Of a stretch of DNA of 37,901 nucleotides, positions 22,079 through 30,703 are shown one piece after another. Both the position numbers and the translations under genes were made by a program. Source of the stretch: Eubacteriales bacterium (GTDB taxonomy: Bacteria; Bacillota_A; Clostridia; Christensenellales; Aristaeellaceae); NCBI GenBank assembly GCA_028692205.1, contig JAQUXV010000002.1:1-37901 (forward strand), given 5' to 3'. Below the pieces are notes generated by a model. It was not told the origin of the DNA. It saw nothing but the letters and a program-made list of their open reading frames with translations, and searched no databases. The first letter of the stretch is position 1. The number at the start of each line of letters is the position of its first letter.

Positions 22079-23542
22079 TTACACGTTGGCGGTGTCAGCA
22101 GCAAACGCAATGCTGGTCGTGGGTACACCAGCGTCAATGGCCATGACAACGAATCCCTCGGCAATTACCGGCAGGCCGTCATAGCGAGCGGTGCCCTTGA
22201 ACAGCGTGATTTCCTCAAGGAACAACACGTGCTCGCTCTGGCCCATCTGGATGCCCTTACGTTCCACCAGCAGGTACTCGTCAGCATATCCCATGACGAT
22301 CTCACCCTCAGGGATGAAATCCAGTTCGATGATCTCGCCGCCGATAACCGGCATGGCATTTCCGACACCGGACACGATAGCGCCCGCGGCATTGATGTTC
22401 ATGCTCGCGATGTTGATGGTCTGGTGCGTGGATTCGTTCATCAGCCACACCCGTCCGCCGTGGCTGTATTTGCCCTTGGCGGCCTTCGCGGCGGTGGCGA
22501 TACCCTTGAACAGCTCGATGCCGTCCAGCACCGTGTAGCTTCCCTCAACACCACCGCGCACGGCCGCGATGTTGGCAATGTGCAGATCCACCCACTGGCG
22601 GGCGTTTTCGCCGTATCCGTCGGGCTCTGCGGTCTGCGCAAGGCGGGTCACGATGCCCAGCGGCATTTTGGTGCCTGTGCCGTATACGATGGCCTTGTCC
22701 AGCGCGTATCCGATGGCCTGCCCGATGCTCGTCAGGATCTCGGTGGCAAGGTTCAGGTCGCTGTCCTCCAGCACGCTGTTGTTAATGGGGATGTAACCAG
22801 CCACCTTGTAGCCGTCCACTTCCACCTGAGAGAAGGAAATGGACAATTCGTTGATCTTTCCGAGCATTTCCGTCCAAACCGCCTCGGGGATGCTCCCGGC
22901 CACAGTCTGGCGCCCGGTTCCCTTCAACGGTTTGAAATATACCTTCGAAATCAGTTTGGAATGCGCTTCAATGGTCTGCCGAATCAGGGGCAGTACATTG
23001 TCGGGGATGTTCAGATCCGCGCCGGTTACCGCGCGTTTCTGGATGCCGAGGTCACGCACACGCTGCAGAAATTCCTTTACCTCCGACCGGGCCAGAAACG
23101 CGTCGCGCTCCTGCAGGGTCATACCGAAAAACCGGGTCCTGTTCTCCATAGGGTGTCCATCCTTTCTTTCGTTGGCCTGCCCAGCGTTGCTGCCGTCAGA
23201 ATCCTCCGCCGGCGGTTCCGCGTGAGCGTTCAGTTCCTTCAGCTCGTCCTGCAATGCGCGAATCTGCTCTTCCAGATCCGCTTCTTGCTGACTATGTTCG
23301 CCCAGCTCGGTGTTCAGGGTTTCGCGGTCGGTTTCCAGCTGATCCGCGTCGGCTTCCACAGCCTGACGATCCTCCTCAGCTGTATCCGCCGTTACTTCAC
23401 TAACCGCCTTGGTCAGTTCGGCTTCCCGCGTATCCAGCGCGGCTTTGCGGGTTTCAAAATCCGCGTCTTTGGTTCTCAGCGCGTCAAGCTTGGCTCGCAG
23501 CGCTTCCAGCTTTTTCCCGATGATCAGTTGCCTTAATGCCAT
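22079..23542 (-). CDS. HK97-family major capsid protein with N-terminal delta domain
   Basis: 487-aa capsid subunit. Residues 1-115 are a Glu/Ala/Leu-rich coiled coil (KLEALRAKLDALRTKDADFETRKAALDTREAELTKA...), the scaffolding delta domain that the prohead protease removes. The mature domain begins near residue 135 and shows family signatures (VEVDGYKVAGYIPINNSVLEDSDLNLATEILTSIGQAIGYALDKAIVYG, WLMNESTHQTI, GEIIELDFIPEGEIVMGYADEYLL). AAGGAAGG lies 7 nt before the ATG. The first 59 nt overlap the protease gene. An internal ATG at ENRTRFFG (about residue 131) also has an AAAGG site 11 nt upstream. Confidence 0.95.
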   Translation of the reverse strand: MALRQLIIGKKLEALRAKLDALRTKDADFETRKAALDTREAELTKAVSEVTADTAEEDRQAVEADADQLETDRETLNTELGEHSQQEADLEEQIRALQDELKELNAHAEPPAEDSDGSNAGQANERKDGHPMENRTRFFGMTLQERDAFLARSEVKEFLQRVRDLGIQKRAVTGADLNIPDNVLPLIRQTIEAHSKLISKVYFKPLKGTGRQTVAGSIPEAVWTEMLGKINELSISFSQVEVDGYKVAGYIPINNSVLEDSDLNLATEILTSIGQAIGYALDKAIVYGTGTKMPLGIVTRLAQTAEPDGYGENARQWVDLHIANIAAVRGGVEGSYTVLDGIELFKGIATAAKAAKGKYSHGGRVWLMNESTHQTINIASMNINAAGAIVSGVGNAMPVIGGEIIELDFIPEGEIVMGYADEYLLVERKGIQMGQSEHVLFLEEITLFKGTARYDGLPVIAEGFVVMAIDAGVPTTSIAFAADTANV

Positions 23543-24113
23543 TTTTCAACCTTCCTTCCATACGAGCTTTCCAAGCGTCCAGCTCGCGTTTTTTGATTTG
23601 ATCGTAATCGTTCTTCCTGGCGATAACTGAGGTATCTTCGTAGGCGGGGAATGTTACGCAGCTCACTTCGTAGAGTTTCACTTTTAGAAGCGTCCAGTGG
23701 ATACTTCCGTCCTCGAGGTACTCAGTCTTTTCGTCGAGGATTTCGAAGCCGAAGGAACATTGGTTCACATCGCCGCGCTGAACCCGCGCATACAGGTTCA
23801 TGGCGTCGGAATCGTCGGGGTTGATTTTGATGCGGGCCCAAAGGCCCTTTTCATCCACCCGCAGTTCCAGTGTTCCCGCTTTCGTTCGCCCGAGCACCAA
23901 ACGTGTTTCATGGTCGATCAGGGCGCGAATATCGTCGCTCAGGGTACCATCAAACGCGTGCGGGTCAACGCTTTCCGTCGCGCCCGGCCACAACTCGTAA
24001 ATGCTCCCAAAAACCGCGAAATACCCTTCGATGTATTTGTCCTGTCCCTGCTCTACCGCCCGGAATTCCGTCGGATGGCACCACAGCTTGCGAAGTTCAG
24101 GCTCATTCGCCAT
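23484..24113 (-). CDS. HK97-family prohead protease
   Basis: 209-aa serine protease that cleaves the capsid delta domain during head maturation. The catalytic His68 lies in LIDHETRLVLGRT and the nucleophile Ser120 in VNQCSFGFEI, both in the usual context, with KLYEVSCVTFPAYEDTSVIAR downstream as a family signature. The start is the ATG at 24113: GGAGG lies 8 nt upstream, whereas the in-frame GTG at 24122 falls inside that site. Its last 59 nt overlap the capsid gene, and its first 11 nt overlap the portal gene, which suggests translational coupling. Confidence 0.93.
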   Translation of the reverse strand: MANEPELRKLWCHPTEFRAVEQGQDKYIEGYFAVFGSIYELWPGATESVDPHAFDGTLSDDIRALIDHETRLVLGRTKAGTLELRVDEKGLWARIKINPDDSDAMNLYARVQRGDVNQCSFGFEILDEKTEYLEDGSIHWTLLKVKLYEVSCVTFPAYEDTSVIARKNDYDQIKKRELDAWKARMEGRLKNGIKATDHREKAGSAASQA

Positions 24114-25323
24114 CTTTTTCACCTCCGTCCGTCAGTTTCTTCTGGTCGCCCAGCCGGTCTGCCGGCAAATAGTTTTCAAGCGCCAGCAACTCGTTCATCT
24201 CGTCATCAGGCGACATCCCGATCCAGTCGCGAAACTCGTTGCGGCGCATAGCCATGCGGTCGACCATCGCGGAACCGGCAGCAACGATCTCGGAAAGATC
24301 GTAGGCGTACAGGCTCCGGGGATTGAATCGCCAGTACAGCTCGGGCGAAAGCAGAATCTTTCGCGTCAGCTCCTGTTCGATCAGCTTGGCCCGCGGCATA
24401 ATGCGTGTTTTGATGAACGCGTTGAACTCGTCTTTCTTGAATTCGCCAACACCTACCAGAAACGGCGGTACGCCGATGATCGCCGCGACGGATCGTTTAT
24501 CCAGTTCCAGATTGGCCTTGATGGCAAGATCGTTCAGCGTCAGGGGCTTCACCTGCTCCAGCGAGAACGCTTCAGACGGGATGAACCATGGCCGCCCGTT
24601 CTCGCTGGCATCCAGATACTGGTTAGAGAGTTCCGTCCGCCCTTCTTTGCTTGCGAACTTTTCATCCAGCCCGTCAACCTTTACCACCAGCGACGGCGCG
24701 GGGGATTCTAAAATCGCGCGCTTGGTTTGGTTTGCCTGCCGGATGCACTTCACCACGTCACGCAGCGCCACGTTATAACCGGTGCCATGCCATGGTTCCT
24801 CCGGGTCGGGTCGTAGCACGAAGTGCAGCACTTCTTCCGGTTTCAGCATCGTTTCCCCGTAGCGGATCAGGTACCCGTTTCCGTTTTTCACAAACGTGAT
24901 TCGGCTTGGCTTCAGGGGAATCAACTCATCCAGCAGCCCGTCGGGCGTGAACTTAGGGTACGTCACCTGATTTCCAGCGCCGTCAAGAATCAGTGTCCAC
25001 ACAATCAGGGAAACCAGTGCCTGCCGGGTCATATATCGGTTCGGCTCAATGTCCAGCTTTCGAGACAGTGCGTTTTTCACCCGTTTGTCGCCCTGCTCGG
25101 TGTTCTGCATCAGGTGCAGCGTCATCGATCCGATCAAATCTGCGTACACAGCAGCGCACATTTGCACTTCCGGGCATTGCGTTATTGGCCGATACCCATC
25201 CGCACAGAAAAAATCCCATGCAGTGGAACTGCACAGGAAGGAGGTTGATACATCGATGTCGCGCTTCTGGATTGCCGGCGCGTCCCGGCTCCGGCCCTGA
25301 CGATTCCGAGCTTTTTTACTCAA
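24103..25323 (-). CDS. phage portal protein, HK97 family
   Basis: 406-aa portal subunit, forming the dodecameric ring through which DNA enters the head and to which neck proteins attach. Family signatures are visible: PEVQMCAAVYADLIGSMTLHLM, HPLNRLL-like KLDIEPNRYMTRQALVSLIVWTLILDGAGNQV, the LKPEEVLHFV strand, and RSVAAIIGVPPFLVGVGEFKKDEFNAFIKTRIMPRAKLIEQELTRKIL near residue 280. The start is TTG at 25323 immediately after the terminase stop (TGA TTG), with GAGGAG 9 nt upstream in the terminase gene. It lies between TerL and protease, the standard place. Confidence 0.93.
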   Translation of the reverse strand: MSKKARNRQGRSRDAPAIQKRDIDVSTSFLCSSTAWDFFCADGYRPITQCPEVQMCAAVYADLIGSMTLHLMQNTEQGDKRVKNALSRKLDIEPNRYMTRQALVSLIVWTLILDGAGNQVTYPKFTPDGLLDELIPLKPSRITFVKNGNGYLIRYGETMLKPEEVLHFVLRPDPEEPWHGTGYNVALRDVVKCIRQANQTKRAILESPAPSLVVKVDGLDEKFASKEGRTELSNQYLDASENGRPWFIPSEAFSLEQVKPLTLNDLAIKANLELDKRSVAAIIGVPPFLVGVGEFKKDEFNAFIKTRIMPRAKLIEQELTRKILLSPELYWRFNPRSLYAYDLSEIVAAGSAMVDRMAMRRNEFRDWIGMSPDDEMNELLALENYLPADRLGDQKKLTDGGEKDGE

Positions 25324-27108
25324 TCAAACCCACTCCTCGCTTCTGCTCGATCTTTCCAGATCCTCCAGCATCCGCACGGTGGCGAATACATCCGCGTCGA
25401 AAATATCGATACGCCGGTTGTCCTCCACCTTTTCATACTGGATCATGTCGTCGGTCTTTTCGATTGCGGAAACGTTCTGAACGCAATATTCGTATGCTTC
25501 CGAACCGAGGTAGTACAGGTTTCCATCCTTTGCCTTTTTCTCAATGTGCCGGAAACCCTCGCTTTTTTTGTAGAAATACTGTGGCTGGTCGATGATCGAG
25601 AAACCGGCCCTTTTCATCGCGATGAAGTATTCGCGGCAGAACTTCCGGTCGTGGCCCACCTGCCGGATCTTGAACCCCCGCTTTCTCATCGCAACGAACC
25701 AGTTCACGATGTCCGCGTGGTTCGTGGTAGGGGAGTTGCACAGATCCAGCCAGCCGTCATCCTTCCACCCGAACAGCGGAATGTTGTCCTCGTCGGCTTT
25801 TGCCGTCGCGGCCACAATTGGGAACCATGCGTGCGGAATCACGATGTCGATATCCTTGTACTGTCCGTGTAAAGATCCGGCTGTCAGGTCATGCAGTTTG
25901 CTCAGGTCGGCCCCACCATACCATTTGATATTCAGGGCGATGAGGCGCTTTAGTTTGCGTTCCAGCAGCCACGCTGGATCGATACCCAACTCTTTTTCAG
26001 CTTTGCGGTTGCTGGCCCTGAATTCGGCGATGTTGAAGTATGCCTTCATCGACGACGTGAAGATGTTCAGGCTTTTGGCAAAGAAGTCTTTCCGCTGCTG
26101 CGGATCGTTGGCCGCCTGATTCGCGTCGTTCGCGATATCCGCGGGCCGGATCGTCACGCCGTAATTCGGGTTGGCCTTTTGATGCTGGATCGGGTTGGTG
26201 TAATCCACGTTTCCCTTTTCATCCTGATCCGCACAGCAGATGAAAATGAAATAGGCGTCGTCCTGCACAGTTCCATTGAGCACCTTCCGGCAATACGCAA
26301 GCCGCTGCGCACAGAACGATGTTCCGTCATCGCCAGCGGTCGTGATACCGATCACCAGTTTGTTCGTATACGCCTTTGTGGCCTCTTTCAGGATGTTGTA
26401 CTGCTTGGGCGACTTATAGGCGTGCAGCTCGTCGGCCACCACGATGTTGCAGTTGAACGAATCCTGAGCGTCCGGGTTGCTGGCCAGCGCCACCAGATGG
26501 AGGGAGCCTCCGCCGATGTCCTCGTTGGAAACTGAGTGCTCCATGTTATTGTCGAGGATCCTCCAGCCTTCCTCCTGCGCTTTCTTGCGACTCTCATATA
26601 GGGCATGTTCGATGTTGTAATCCCAGTTATCAAAGGTTTCCATGGCTTGCTTCAAAGCGGCGCCAACCACATACACCTTTGACCCGCTCAATCGCTGCAG
26701 CAGCCCCAGCGCCCATGAGAGCGCCGATACAAAAATGGTTTTGCCGTTCTTCCGGGGGATAAAAATAAACGCCTCTTTTACGACGCGTTCTTTTGTTCCC
26801 TTGTAGAAGAATACCAGCATTCCGTAAATGCAGAACTTTTCCCACGGCTCCAACAGAAACGGCTTTCCCCGTAGCGGCGTTCCATCCAGCATTTCACCCT
26901 GTCGGTGCTTGAATGTTGTTTCGATGATGCCGATCACAAAATCGGCGTCCATCGTTATCGCTTCAAACCTGGGTTCGTCAAGCATCGTCAGGAAACGCTT
27001 GCAGGCGAGTATTCTATCTTCTCCGGCGACGATGGTTCCATCCGCAACGCCGCGAGCGTAGCTGAGCACCGGCTTAGCGTATTTCCCTTTTAACTGCAAA
27101 TTAGCCAC
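25324..27108 (-). CDS. terminase large subunit
   Basis: 594-aa packaging motor. The N-terminal ATPase has a Walker A variant in FIPRKNGKT (residues 116-124) and a Walker B in [12 protein letters not shown] (about 217-228), followed by the coupling motif region [10 protein letters not shown]. The C-terminal nuclease domain has metal-binding acidic residues in [15 protein letters not shown] and later [16 protein letters not shown]. The sequence matches the YmfN/terminase_1 type that accompanies P27 small subunits. The start is a GTG at 27108 overlapping the preceding stop by 8 nt. The ribosome binding site is weak, so translation probably depends on coupling. It pairs with the small subunit just upstream. 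Confidence 0.94.
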   Translation of the reverse strand: MANLQLKGKYAKPVLSYARGVADGTIVAGEDRILACKRFLTMLDEPRFEAITMDADFVIGIIETTFKHRQGEMLDGTPLRGKPFLLEPWEKFCIYGMLVFFYKGTKERVVKEAFIFIPRKNGKTIFVSALSWALGLLQRLSGSKVYVVGAALKQAMETFDNWDYNIEHALYESRKKAQEEGWRILDNNMEHSVSNEDIGGGSLHLVALASNPDAQDSFNCNIVVADELHAYKSPKQYNILKEATKAYTNKLVIGITTAGDDGTSFCAQRLAYCRKVLNGTVQDDAYFIFICCADQDEKGNVDYTNPIQHQKANPNYGVTIRPADIANDANQAANDPQQRKDFFAKSLNIFTSSMKAYFNIAEFRASNRKAEKELGIDPAWLLERKLKRLIALNIKWYGGADLSKLHDLTAGSLHGQYKDIDIVIPHAWFPIVAATAKADEDNIPLFGWKDDGWLDLCNSPTTNHADIVNWFVAMRKRGFKIRQVGHDRKFCREYFIAMKRAGFSIIDQPQYFYKKSEGFRHIEKKAKDGNLYYLGSEAYEYCVQNVSAIEKTDDMIQYEKVEDNRRIDIFDADVFATVRMLEDLERSSRSEEWV

Positions 27109-27565
27109 TTCGCGCCGCCGCCTTACGCTTGCGTGGTGTGCCGGTTGCCCTCTTCTCGGCGCTGCACTGCCCGCTCAGGCTTAGCAGAGCATCCGCCAGC
27201 TTTGATCCTTTTGTCGGTTGCATGGAAGCGTCGTTGATCTTTTTCAGCCCCGCCGGCGTCAAGCCAAGCTCCCGCGCATACGACAGTATGCTGATGCGCA
27301 GCCCCTCGATGGTTTGATAATAGGGGTTCTTGATAGCGTTGACCGCACCAGTTTTATTGGTGTGTTTGATCACGATACTCCCTCCCGTATCCTCAAACTT
27401 TCGCAGGGCCTCGTCGTAGTCGTATAGCATTCGGGCTAGTACAACCACCGTATGGCTGAATTCCTTCCGGTATACATTGAGCGCTTTCATCTGCCGGACG
27501 ATTTCGTTTTTATACTGCTGCTCCGTCTTCTCACTCAACCCGCCGCGCCCCTTTCCGGCTTTCAT
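27101..27565 (-). CDS. P27-family terminase small subunit
   Basis: 154-aa DNA-recognition subunit of the packaging terminase. The N-terminal helix-rich part ([47 protein letters not shown]) is followed by [47 protein letters not shown], a P27-type signature (NPxxxxxxxxRxxxxxxxxELGLTPxxR). The C-terminus is basic. The gene directly upstream encodes a shorter protein with the same N-terminal motif, coupled by ATGA (27562-27565). The large subunit follows, also overlapping, so the pair is co-translated. Confidence 0.88.
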   Translation of the reverse strand: MKAGKGRGGLSEKTEQQYKNEIVRQMKALNVYRKEFSHTVVVLARMLYDYDEALRKFEDTGGSIVIKHTNKTGAVNAIKNPYYQTIEGLRISILSYARELGLTPAGLKKINDASMQPTKGSKLADALLSLSGQCSAEKRATGTPRKRKAAARSG

Positions 27566-27819
27566 TCATGCCACTTCATATCCTCCAGCGTTGCCAGAAA
27601 CACCTCGGCGGCGTCCTCGTCTGAGGCGTCAAAGTCACCGATGCTAAACCCTCCGCCATCATCCTCGCGAATCCGAATGATTGTGTCATAATCGGCAAGC
27701 ATTCCAGCGAGAACATCAATAACAAACTTGTGTTCTCTTTTGTAGGTGCCAAGTGTCTTCATCTTACGGACAATCTCGTTTTTGTACTTTCTCACCAAAC
27801 GGGATTGCCGTTCATCCAA
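27562..27819 (-). CDS. short paralogue of the terminase small subunit N-terminus
   Basis: 85-aa protein whose N-terminal part (YKNEIVRKMKTLGTYKREHKFVIDVLAGMLADYD) closely matches the adjacent P27 small subunit ([34 protein letters not shown]). The C-terminal half diverges into an acidic tail (DFDASDEDAAEVFLATLEDM) and lacks the ELGLTP part. The start is a TTG at 27819 overlapping the methyltransferase stop; GGAAGGAG lies 11 nt upstream. The pattern looks like duplication and truncation. It could modulate terminase assembly; alternatively it may be a standalone protein that shares only the motif. Confidence 0.65.
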   Translation of the reverse strand: MDERQSRLVRKYKNEIVRKMKTLGTYKREHKFVIDVLAGMLADYDTIIRIREDDGGGFSIGDFDASDEDAAEVFLATLEDMKWHE

Positions 27820-29143
27820 TCCGGCTCGCGCTCCTTCCGGTCAGCGTTTCCCACCGCTCCACGATTACGTCGCAGTAACGCGGATCTTTTTCCATCATGC
27901 AGCAAACTCGGCCGAGCTGCTCTGCCGCGATCAGCGTGGAGCCGCTTCCGCCGAAGAAATCGGCAACCCGCTCCCCATGCCTGGACGAGTTTTTAATCGC
28001 ACGCCCACAAAGCCGTACCGGCTTCATGGTGGGGTGCTTATCGTTTCGAAGCGGCTTATTTTCCAGCCAAACCGTGCTGCCTTCTGTCCGTGCGACAACT
28101 TCATAGGCAGGCACGCGGATGCGTACCGCCTCGCATCCGTTGTTAACTGTCAGCAGATAACCGTTGTCGTCCGGCTCAACCGATATGACATCATCAGGCT
28201 TGATCACGGTGGATTGCTTCCGGTCGGCCCACCATGCGTGCTTTGCGCCCGGCTTCCACCCATACAGAATAGGTTCGTGCTGCCAGTGATAATCCTGTCG
28301 CCCGAGTACCGGCGTGTTTTTCACCCACACCAGTGTCTGCTTCAGCAGTAGCCCGGCTTCCACAAACGTTTCCCGGAACGCGGCGCCCTTGCCGTCTGAA
28401 TGGCAAACATAAACCGCGCCGCCTTTTTTCAGGTGCGCGGTCATATTTGAAAACGAGTCTTTCAGGAACCGGCGAAAATCCTCCTCCGCCATGTTGTCGT
28501 TCATGATGGAGAGCTTCTCATCCGTCGCACCGTGATAATCCACGTTGTACGGCGGATCCGTGAAAACCATATCCGCCAGTTCTCCGGCAAACAGCCGGTC
28601 GGCGTCTCCCGGGCTCGTGGCATCGCCACACAGCAACCGATGCTCACCCAGCAGGATCAACTCGCCCGGACGGGTGACCGGTTCCCCGTGTTTTTCAAGC
28701 GATGCGTCTACGTCGAAAGCATCTTCGGTCACATCCGATTCCCGCGCGTACAGCTCCTGCAGATCCCGCGCGTCGAACGCGGCCGCTTCCACCTCGTCAG
28801 ACGTGAACCCGCATAGCAGCTCCGCAAGCTTATCATAGTCCCATTCGCCTTGTACACTATTCAGACGAACGTTTGCCTGCTTCTCCTGCTCCGGGGAGAG
28901 ATCAACCACGAAACATGGCGCGGTTCGGTACCCCAAATCCTCCAGCACGGTCAGCCGCTGGTGGCCGCCGATCACGGTTCCGGTACGTTTATTCCAAACG
29001 ATGGGATCCAGCATCCCGAATTCCTCAATCGAGCGACGAAGCGCTTTATATTGAGGGTCGTTTTTACCCAGTTTTTTACGCGGATTATACCCTGCTTTTT
29101 TGAGGTTAGACAATTCAATTTCTTTTAATTCATAAGAATCCAA
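27812..29143 (-). CDS. ParB-like domain fused to DNA methyltransferase
   Basis: 443-aa protein. The N-terminal 110 residues are a ParB/Srx-like domain (LKKAGYNPRKKL, ALRRSIEEFGMLDPIVWNKRTGTVIGGHQRLTVLEDLGY), and the C-terminal part is an N4/N6 amino-methyltransferase with motif IV DPPY (about residue 196) and motif I FFGGSGSTLIAAEQLGR (about 394-410). Motif IV precedes motif I, as in beta-class enzymes. Between them lies a segment with PDDVISVEPDDNGYLLTVNNG, probably the target-recognition part. In Clostridia phages this fusion commonly precedes the terminase genes and modifies phage DNA. The TTG at 29143 is preferred over 29149 because GGGGGG lies 9 nt upstream. Recognition sequence unknown. 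Confidence 0.85.
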   Translation of the reverse strand: MDSYELKEIELSNLKKAGYNPRKKLGKNDPQYKALRRSIEEFGMLDPIVWNKRTGTVIGGHQRLTVLEDLGYRTAPCFVVDLSPEQEKQANVRLNSVQGEWDYDKLAELLCGFTSDEVEAAAFDARDLQELYARESDVTEDAFDVDASLEKHGEPVTRPGELILLGEHRLLCGDATSPGDADRLFAGELADMVFTDPPYNVDYHGATDEKLSIMNDNMAEEDFRRFLKDSFSNMTAHLKKGGAVYVCHSDGKGAAFRETFVEAGLLLKQTLVWVKNTPVLGRQDYHWQHEPILYGWKPGAKHAWWADRKQSTVIKPDDVISVEPDDNGYLLTVNNGCEAVRIRVPAYEVVARTEGSTVWLENKPLRNDKHPTMKPVRLCGRAIKNSSRHGERVADFFGGSGSTLIAAEQLGRVCCMMEKDPRYCDVIVERWETLTGRSASRIG

Positions 29144-29243
29144 CGTCAATTTCCCCCCTTTTCCAAAAAATCAGCCGGAGAGGGAAGGGAGGGCCCTTCC
29201 CGGTCCGTGGAATTTTCTTTGCCCGGCACGTAGGGGTGGGGGG

Positions 29244-29504
29244 CTACATTCTCCGCCCGCCCTTCTCCGGATGTTGCTTATTATGGCATGTGCTACACAG
29301 CGCTTCACCATTGCTGACAACATATCTCAACTCTGGGTATTCGTCTGCGTGTTTCTTATGGTGTGCAACCGTCGCCGGTACTGGCAACCCCTCCGCCGTT
29401 CTTCTGCCGTACCGTTTGCATTCCTCACACAGATAGCCTGCCCGGCGTAACACCTTGTCGCGCCATTGCAGGTGCCTTTTTGTTTTGTAATGGTTTGATG
29501 CCAT
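29244..29504 (-). CDS. HNH endonuclease (packaging-associated)
   Basis: 86-aa HNH nuclease. The motif is complete: CEECKRYGR (first zinc pair), VAHHKKHADEYPELRYV (the catalytic HH), then ALCSTCHNKQHP (second zinc pair with the final H). Small HNH proteins near terminase are required for specific DNA cutting at cos sites in HK97-type phages, which fits its place upstream of the packaging genes. The ATG at 29504 is chosen because GTGGAG lies 6 nt upstream; the open frame to 29516 begins inside it. The 94-nt stretch to the methyltransferase gene holds only G-rich sequence. Confidence 0.88.
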   Translation of the reverse strand: MASNHYKTKRHLQWRDKVLRRAGYLCEECKRYGRRTAEGLPVPATVAHHKKHADEYPELRYVVSNGEALCSTCHNKQHPEKGGRRM

Positions 29505-29515
29505 TATATTCTCCA

Positions 29516-29662
29516 CTATCCAACAAAAAGTTCCACAGCCTCAATTGCTGTTACTGCCCCGGCTCCAAATCCACAAAGATAAACGCCGGCTTCGCCCGGT
29601 ACGATAGCCCCGGCAATCACTATCCCGATAGCTATCATAATCATAATAAAACGCTTCTTCAT
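29516..29662 (-). CDS. 48-aa membrane or exported peptide
   Basis: Short gene directly upstream of the HNH gene, with AGGAG about 5 nt before the ATG. The product begins MKKRF followed by a long hydrophobic run (IMIMIAIGIVIAGAIV), a Pro-Gly-Glu turn and a second mild hydrophobic segment (VYLCGFGAGAVTAIEAVELFVG). It could be a small membrane protein or a secreted peptide with an N-terminal signal. No family is recognised. The ribosome binding site and the close fit before the HNH gene support it. Confidence 0.5.
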   Translation of the reverse strand: MKKRFIMIMIAIGIVIAGAIVPGEAGVYLCGFGAGAVTAIEAVELFVG

Positions 29663-29795
29663 ACTTACTCCTTATAGTCCGTAGGGCAAAGCAAAGCGCT
29701 CCGGCTGTTTGAACCGAAACGCTTGTTATCTGGCGCAGTCTGCGCCTTGCAAGGGTGTGGAATGACTCCCTGTTTCCCTCGCTTCCGATGGTAGC

Positions 29796-29804
29796 AGTAT
29801 AACA
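29796..29804 (-). promoter_or_regulatory. extended -10 promoter candidate before the packaging genes
   Basis: On the minus strand TGTTATACT matches an extended -10 element; no -35 match is seen 17 nt upstream. It lies in the 140-nt gap after the sigma-like regulator gene, where a late promoter would be expected. The start of a 46-aa ORF of doubtful value (29665-29805) overlaps it. Confidence 0.3.
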
Positions 29805-29807
29805 TGA

Positions 29808-30278
29808 TTAATAGGTTCCCGATGTTCGCTCTTTCATCCCTCGCCGAACTTCTTCCAGCGCTTCTCCATGTAGCTTCCACACCTGCGTGCGCTGGTAATG
29901 CATGGTGTCCATGATTTCATCCCACCCCATGCCCTTGATATAACGATAGGTCAGCACCAACTTCTGGCGTTCATCTTTCAACTGCTCGATGATTACAAGC
30001 CGCGTGTTCAGGCACTCATCAATATGGGCGATCACCTGCCTTAGAGTGGTTTCGCCATCAACCACCCGTAGCGCCCCATCCTCAAACCCTCCATGCCCGC
30101 TGGTTCCCGATAGGCGCACCGCCGTCAGTCGGCTTGTGGCCCGTTGGTTGGCTTCACGCAGACGGTCCAGTTCGTCCAGCAGTGCGTCGCGGCGTTTAAC
30201 CAACGTCAGGTATTCCCAAAGGTAACGCTTTGCCGGGTTTGGTTCCCTTCGATTCCAGAATTGCGTGTTATTGTCCAA
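29808..30278 (-). CDS. sigma-70 region-4-like late regulator (ArpU/DUF1492 type)
   Basis: About 156-aa protein at the junction between early and late genes. The C-terminal half is an HTH of sigma-70 region 4 type (ERQKLVLTYRYIKGMGWDEIMDTMHYQRTQVWKLHGEALEEVRRGM), the layout of ArpU/DUF1492 proteins that switch on late transcription in Gram-positive phages. The N-terminal half is a helical hairpin (WEYLTLVKRRDALLDELDRLREANQRATSRLTAV). The TTG at 30278 fits the GGAGG site (8 nt), whereas the ATG at 30284 is only 2 nt from it. It probably acts on a promoter in the adjacent non-coding gap. Confidence 0.8.
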   Translation of the reverse strand: MDNNTQFWNRREPNPAKRYLWEYLTLVKRRDALLDELDRLREANQRATSRLTAVRLSGTSGHGGFEDGALRVVDGETTLRQVIAHIDECLNTRLVIIEQLKDERQKLVLTYRYIKGMGWDEIMDTMHYQRTQVWKLHGEALEEVRRGMKERTSGTY

Positions 30279-30699
30279 TCCCATCGCCTCCGGTCAGCTT
30301 ATACTGGCTTTCCTGAAATGCCTGATATAATGTTTTCCCATCATTTTGTAACATATACGGCAAAAACACTTCATCCAGCGTAACCATTTCGGTTTCCAGA
30401 ATCGCCATCTGTGCGGCGATCCAATCTTTGATGATTCGCCATGCGATGCGCTCGGCCTGTTCCCGATCACACTTGACTTTCTGGCGCTGAAGAACTACTA
30501 GTATTCTATCCACATTGGCGGGCAACTGGATAGGCAGCATCTTCCCAGCAACCTCAACCATGAAAGAAAGCCCCATGATATTTCCTTTAGCGTCATATTC
30601 CTGAAGCACTTTCCGGGCGCCATGCTTTACCAGAATCCCCTGAATTTCTCCAAGTGTTTTATACACGTCGATTTTTGTTGTGTAGTTGAGAATCGGCAT
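30268..30699 (-). CDS. hypothetical phage protein
   Basis: 143-aa protein of a type I have seen in Clostridia phages near the late regulator, function unknown. It has an N-terminal alpha/beta part (TTKIDVYKTLGEIQGILVKHGARKVLQEYDAKGNIMGLSFMVEV, PIQLPANVDRILVVLQRQKVKCDREQAERIAWRIIKDWIAAQMAILE) and a short C-terminus with EVFLPYMLQNDGKTLYQAFQ. The ATG at 30699 has GGAGG 9 nt upstream; the in-frame upstream codon at 30720 lies before that site. The 3' end overlaps the regulator gene by 11 nt, so the two are coupled. Confidence 0.75.
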   Translation of the reverse strand: MPILNYTTKIDVYKTLGEIQGILVKHGARKVLQEYDAKGNIMGLSFMVEVAGKMLPIQLPANVDRILVVLQRQKVKCDREQAERIAWRIIKDWIAAQMAILETEMVTLDEVFLPYMLQNDGKTLYQAFQESQYKLTGGDGIGQ

Positions 30700-30703
30700 T
30701 AGC

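Noticed and set aside
22229..23536. 435-codon + strand frame antisense to the capsid gene
   Set aside because: A shadow of the capsid gene on the opposite strand.
29244..29504. Restriction-modification pair formed by the HNH protein and the ParB-methyltransferase
   Set aside because: The small HNH protein fits the packaging-associated type beside terminase genes in HK97-like phages and lacks a specificity part, so calling it a restriction enzyme is not justified.
29665..29805. 46-aa ORF starting at ATG 29805
   Set aside because: No ribosome binding site; the start lies within the extended -10 element, and the composition (Arg, Ser, Cys) is not protein-like. Kept only as a remark.
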